This document shows positions 63,476-64,000 of a stretch of DNA of 64,000 nt, piece by piece. This DNA is from Galdieria partita. Taxonomy: Eukaryota; Rhodophyta; Bangiophyceae; Galdieriales; Galdieriaceae. Each line of letters opens with the position of its first letter. The stretch's first letter is position 1. The notes beneath the pieces are model-generated. The model did no database searches and was not told where the DNA came from. It was given only the letters and a program-made list of their open reading frames with translations. Made by a program: the position numbers and the translations under genes. Location of the stretch: contig BQMJ01000074.1 in assembly GCA_025991245.1 (NCBI GenBank), positions 80,729 to 144,728 on the forward strand, read 5' to 3'.

Positions 63476-64000
63476 TTTATTAGGGTTTATTAGGGTTTAT
63501 TAGGGTTTATTAGGGTTTATTAGGGTTTATTAGGGTTTATTAGGGTTTATTAGGGTTTATTAGGGTTTATTAGGGTTTATTATTAGGGTTTATTAGGGTT
63601 TATTTAGGGTTTATTTAGGGTTTATTAGGGTTTATTAGGGTTTATTAGGGTTTATTAGGGTTTATTAGGGTTTATTAGGGTTTATTTAGGGTTTATTAGG
63701 GTTTATTTAGGGTTTATTTAGGGTTTATTTAGGGTTTATTAGGGTTTATTAGGGTTTATTAGGGTTTATTTAGGGTTTATTAGGGTTTATTAGGGTTTAT
63801 TAGGGTTTATTAGGGTTTATTAGGGTTTATTAGGGTTTATTTAGGGTTTATTAGGGTTTATTAGGGTTTATTAGGGTTTATTAGGGTTTATTTAGGGTTT
63901 ATTTAGGGTTTATTAGGGTTTATTAGGGTTTATTAGGGTTTATTAGGGTTTATTTAGGGTTTATTAGGGTTTATTTAGGGTTTATTTAGGGTTTATTAGG
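63471..64000 (+). repeat. Terminal telomere-like array, TTTATTAGGG / TTTATTTAGGG
   Basis: About 530 bp of nearly perfect tandem repeats to the end of the window. The main unit is the 10-mer TTTATTAGGG; about one in four or five units is the 11-mer TTTATTTAGGG, and a 13-base variant sits near 63577. The G-rich strand runs 5' to 3' toward the right, as expected for a right-hand chromosome end. Confidence 0.92.

Noticed and set aside
63471-64000. Assignment as a vertebrate-type (TTAGGG)n or plant-type (TTTAGGG)n telomere
   Set aside because: Neither occurs as a tandem unit; the true period is 10 or 11 bases.
1-64000. tRNA, rRNA and CRISPR features
   Set aside because: Scanning for T-loop-like GGTTCGA sequences found only matches inside coding exons; no rRNA-like block or spaced direct-repeat array of the CRISPR kind is present.

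Overview
This window is nuclear DNA from a compact, AT-rich eukaryote and runs into a chromosome end on the right. About 45 kb of dense genes are followed by about 18 kb with no convincing intact gene. The window then finishes in a tandem G-rich array that looks like a telomere. Gene structure points to a unicellular alga: introns are very short (mostly 41-66 nt), intergenic gaps are tens to hundreds of bases, and several products look plastid-derived or plastid-targeted (YlxR-type protein, double-S1 protein, tryptophan synthase beta). Together with a SHAQKYF MYB, MAP65 and a SUT-type transporter, this suggests a red alga of the Cyanidiophyceae, most likely Galdieria. That assignment is inference from gene architecture and composition, not from a search.

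Left part (1-22 kb): the 3' part of an AVL9 trafficking gene, NUP93, an unrecognised minus-strand gene, a plastid-type double-S1 protein, a SHAQKYF MYB factor, an unusual LRR / receiver-like / PP2A-B''-like fusion, an 11-exon AP180/CALM adaptor, MAP65/PRC1, an ankyrin-LRR protein, the ubiquitin E2 variant UEV1/MMS2 and a SUT/SLC45-type sugar transporter.

Middle (21-45 kb): a very tight minus-strand series PRP6 - ACF1-like - SAM membrane protein, then an unrecognised coiled-coil protein, a 2-oxoglutarate/malate carrier, DEAD-box helicase DBP8/DDX49, YlxR, a TTP-type tandem CCCH protein, a small membrane protein, tyrosine aminotransferase, TFIIF-beta, a 48-aa membrane microprotein, tryptophan synthase beta, a secreted Cys/Gln-rich protein, NAD(P)HX dehydratase and a NASP-type histone chaperone. 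Most are single-copy housekeeping genes in alternating orientation with shared or overlapping flanks. I do not see a pathway cluster. Many were rebuilt by hand by joining short GT-AG introns, and two introns are clearly GC-AG.

Right part (45.4-64 kb): coding density stops abruptly after the NASP gene. The region holds diverged repeats, an (AT)25 microsatellite, decayed open frames around 53.3-54.4 kb and, from about 53 kb onward, a strong excess of A over T on the + strand. From about 56 kb the DNA resolves into subtelomeric repeats: a motif recurring about every 1.2 kb, a tandem duplication with a period near 2.78 kb, and smaller modules that each end in a degenerate telomere-like tract. The last 0.5 kb is an array of TTTATTAGGG with TTTATTTAGGG variants, G-rich strand pointing outward.
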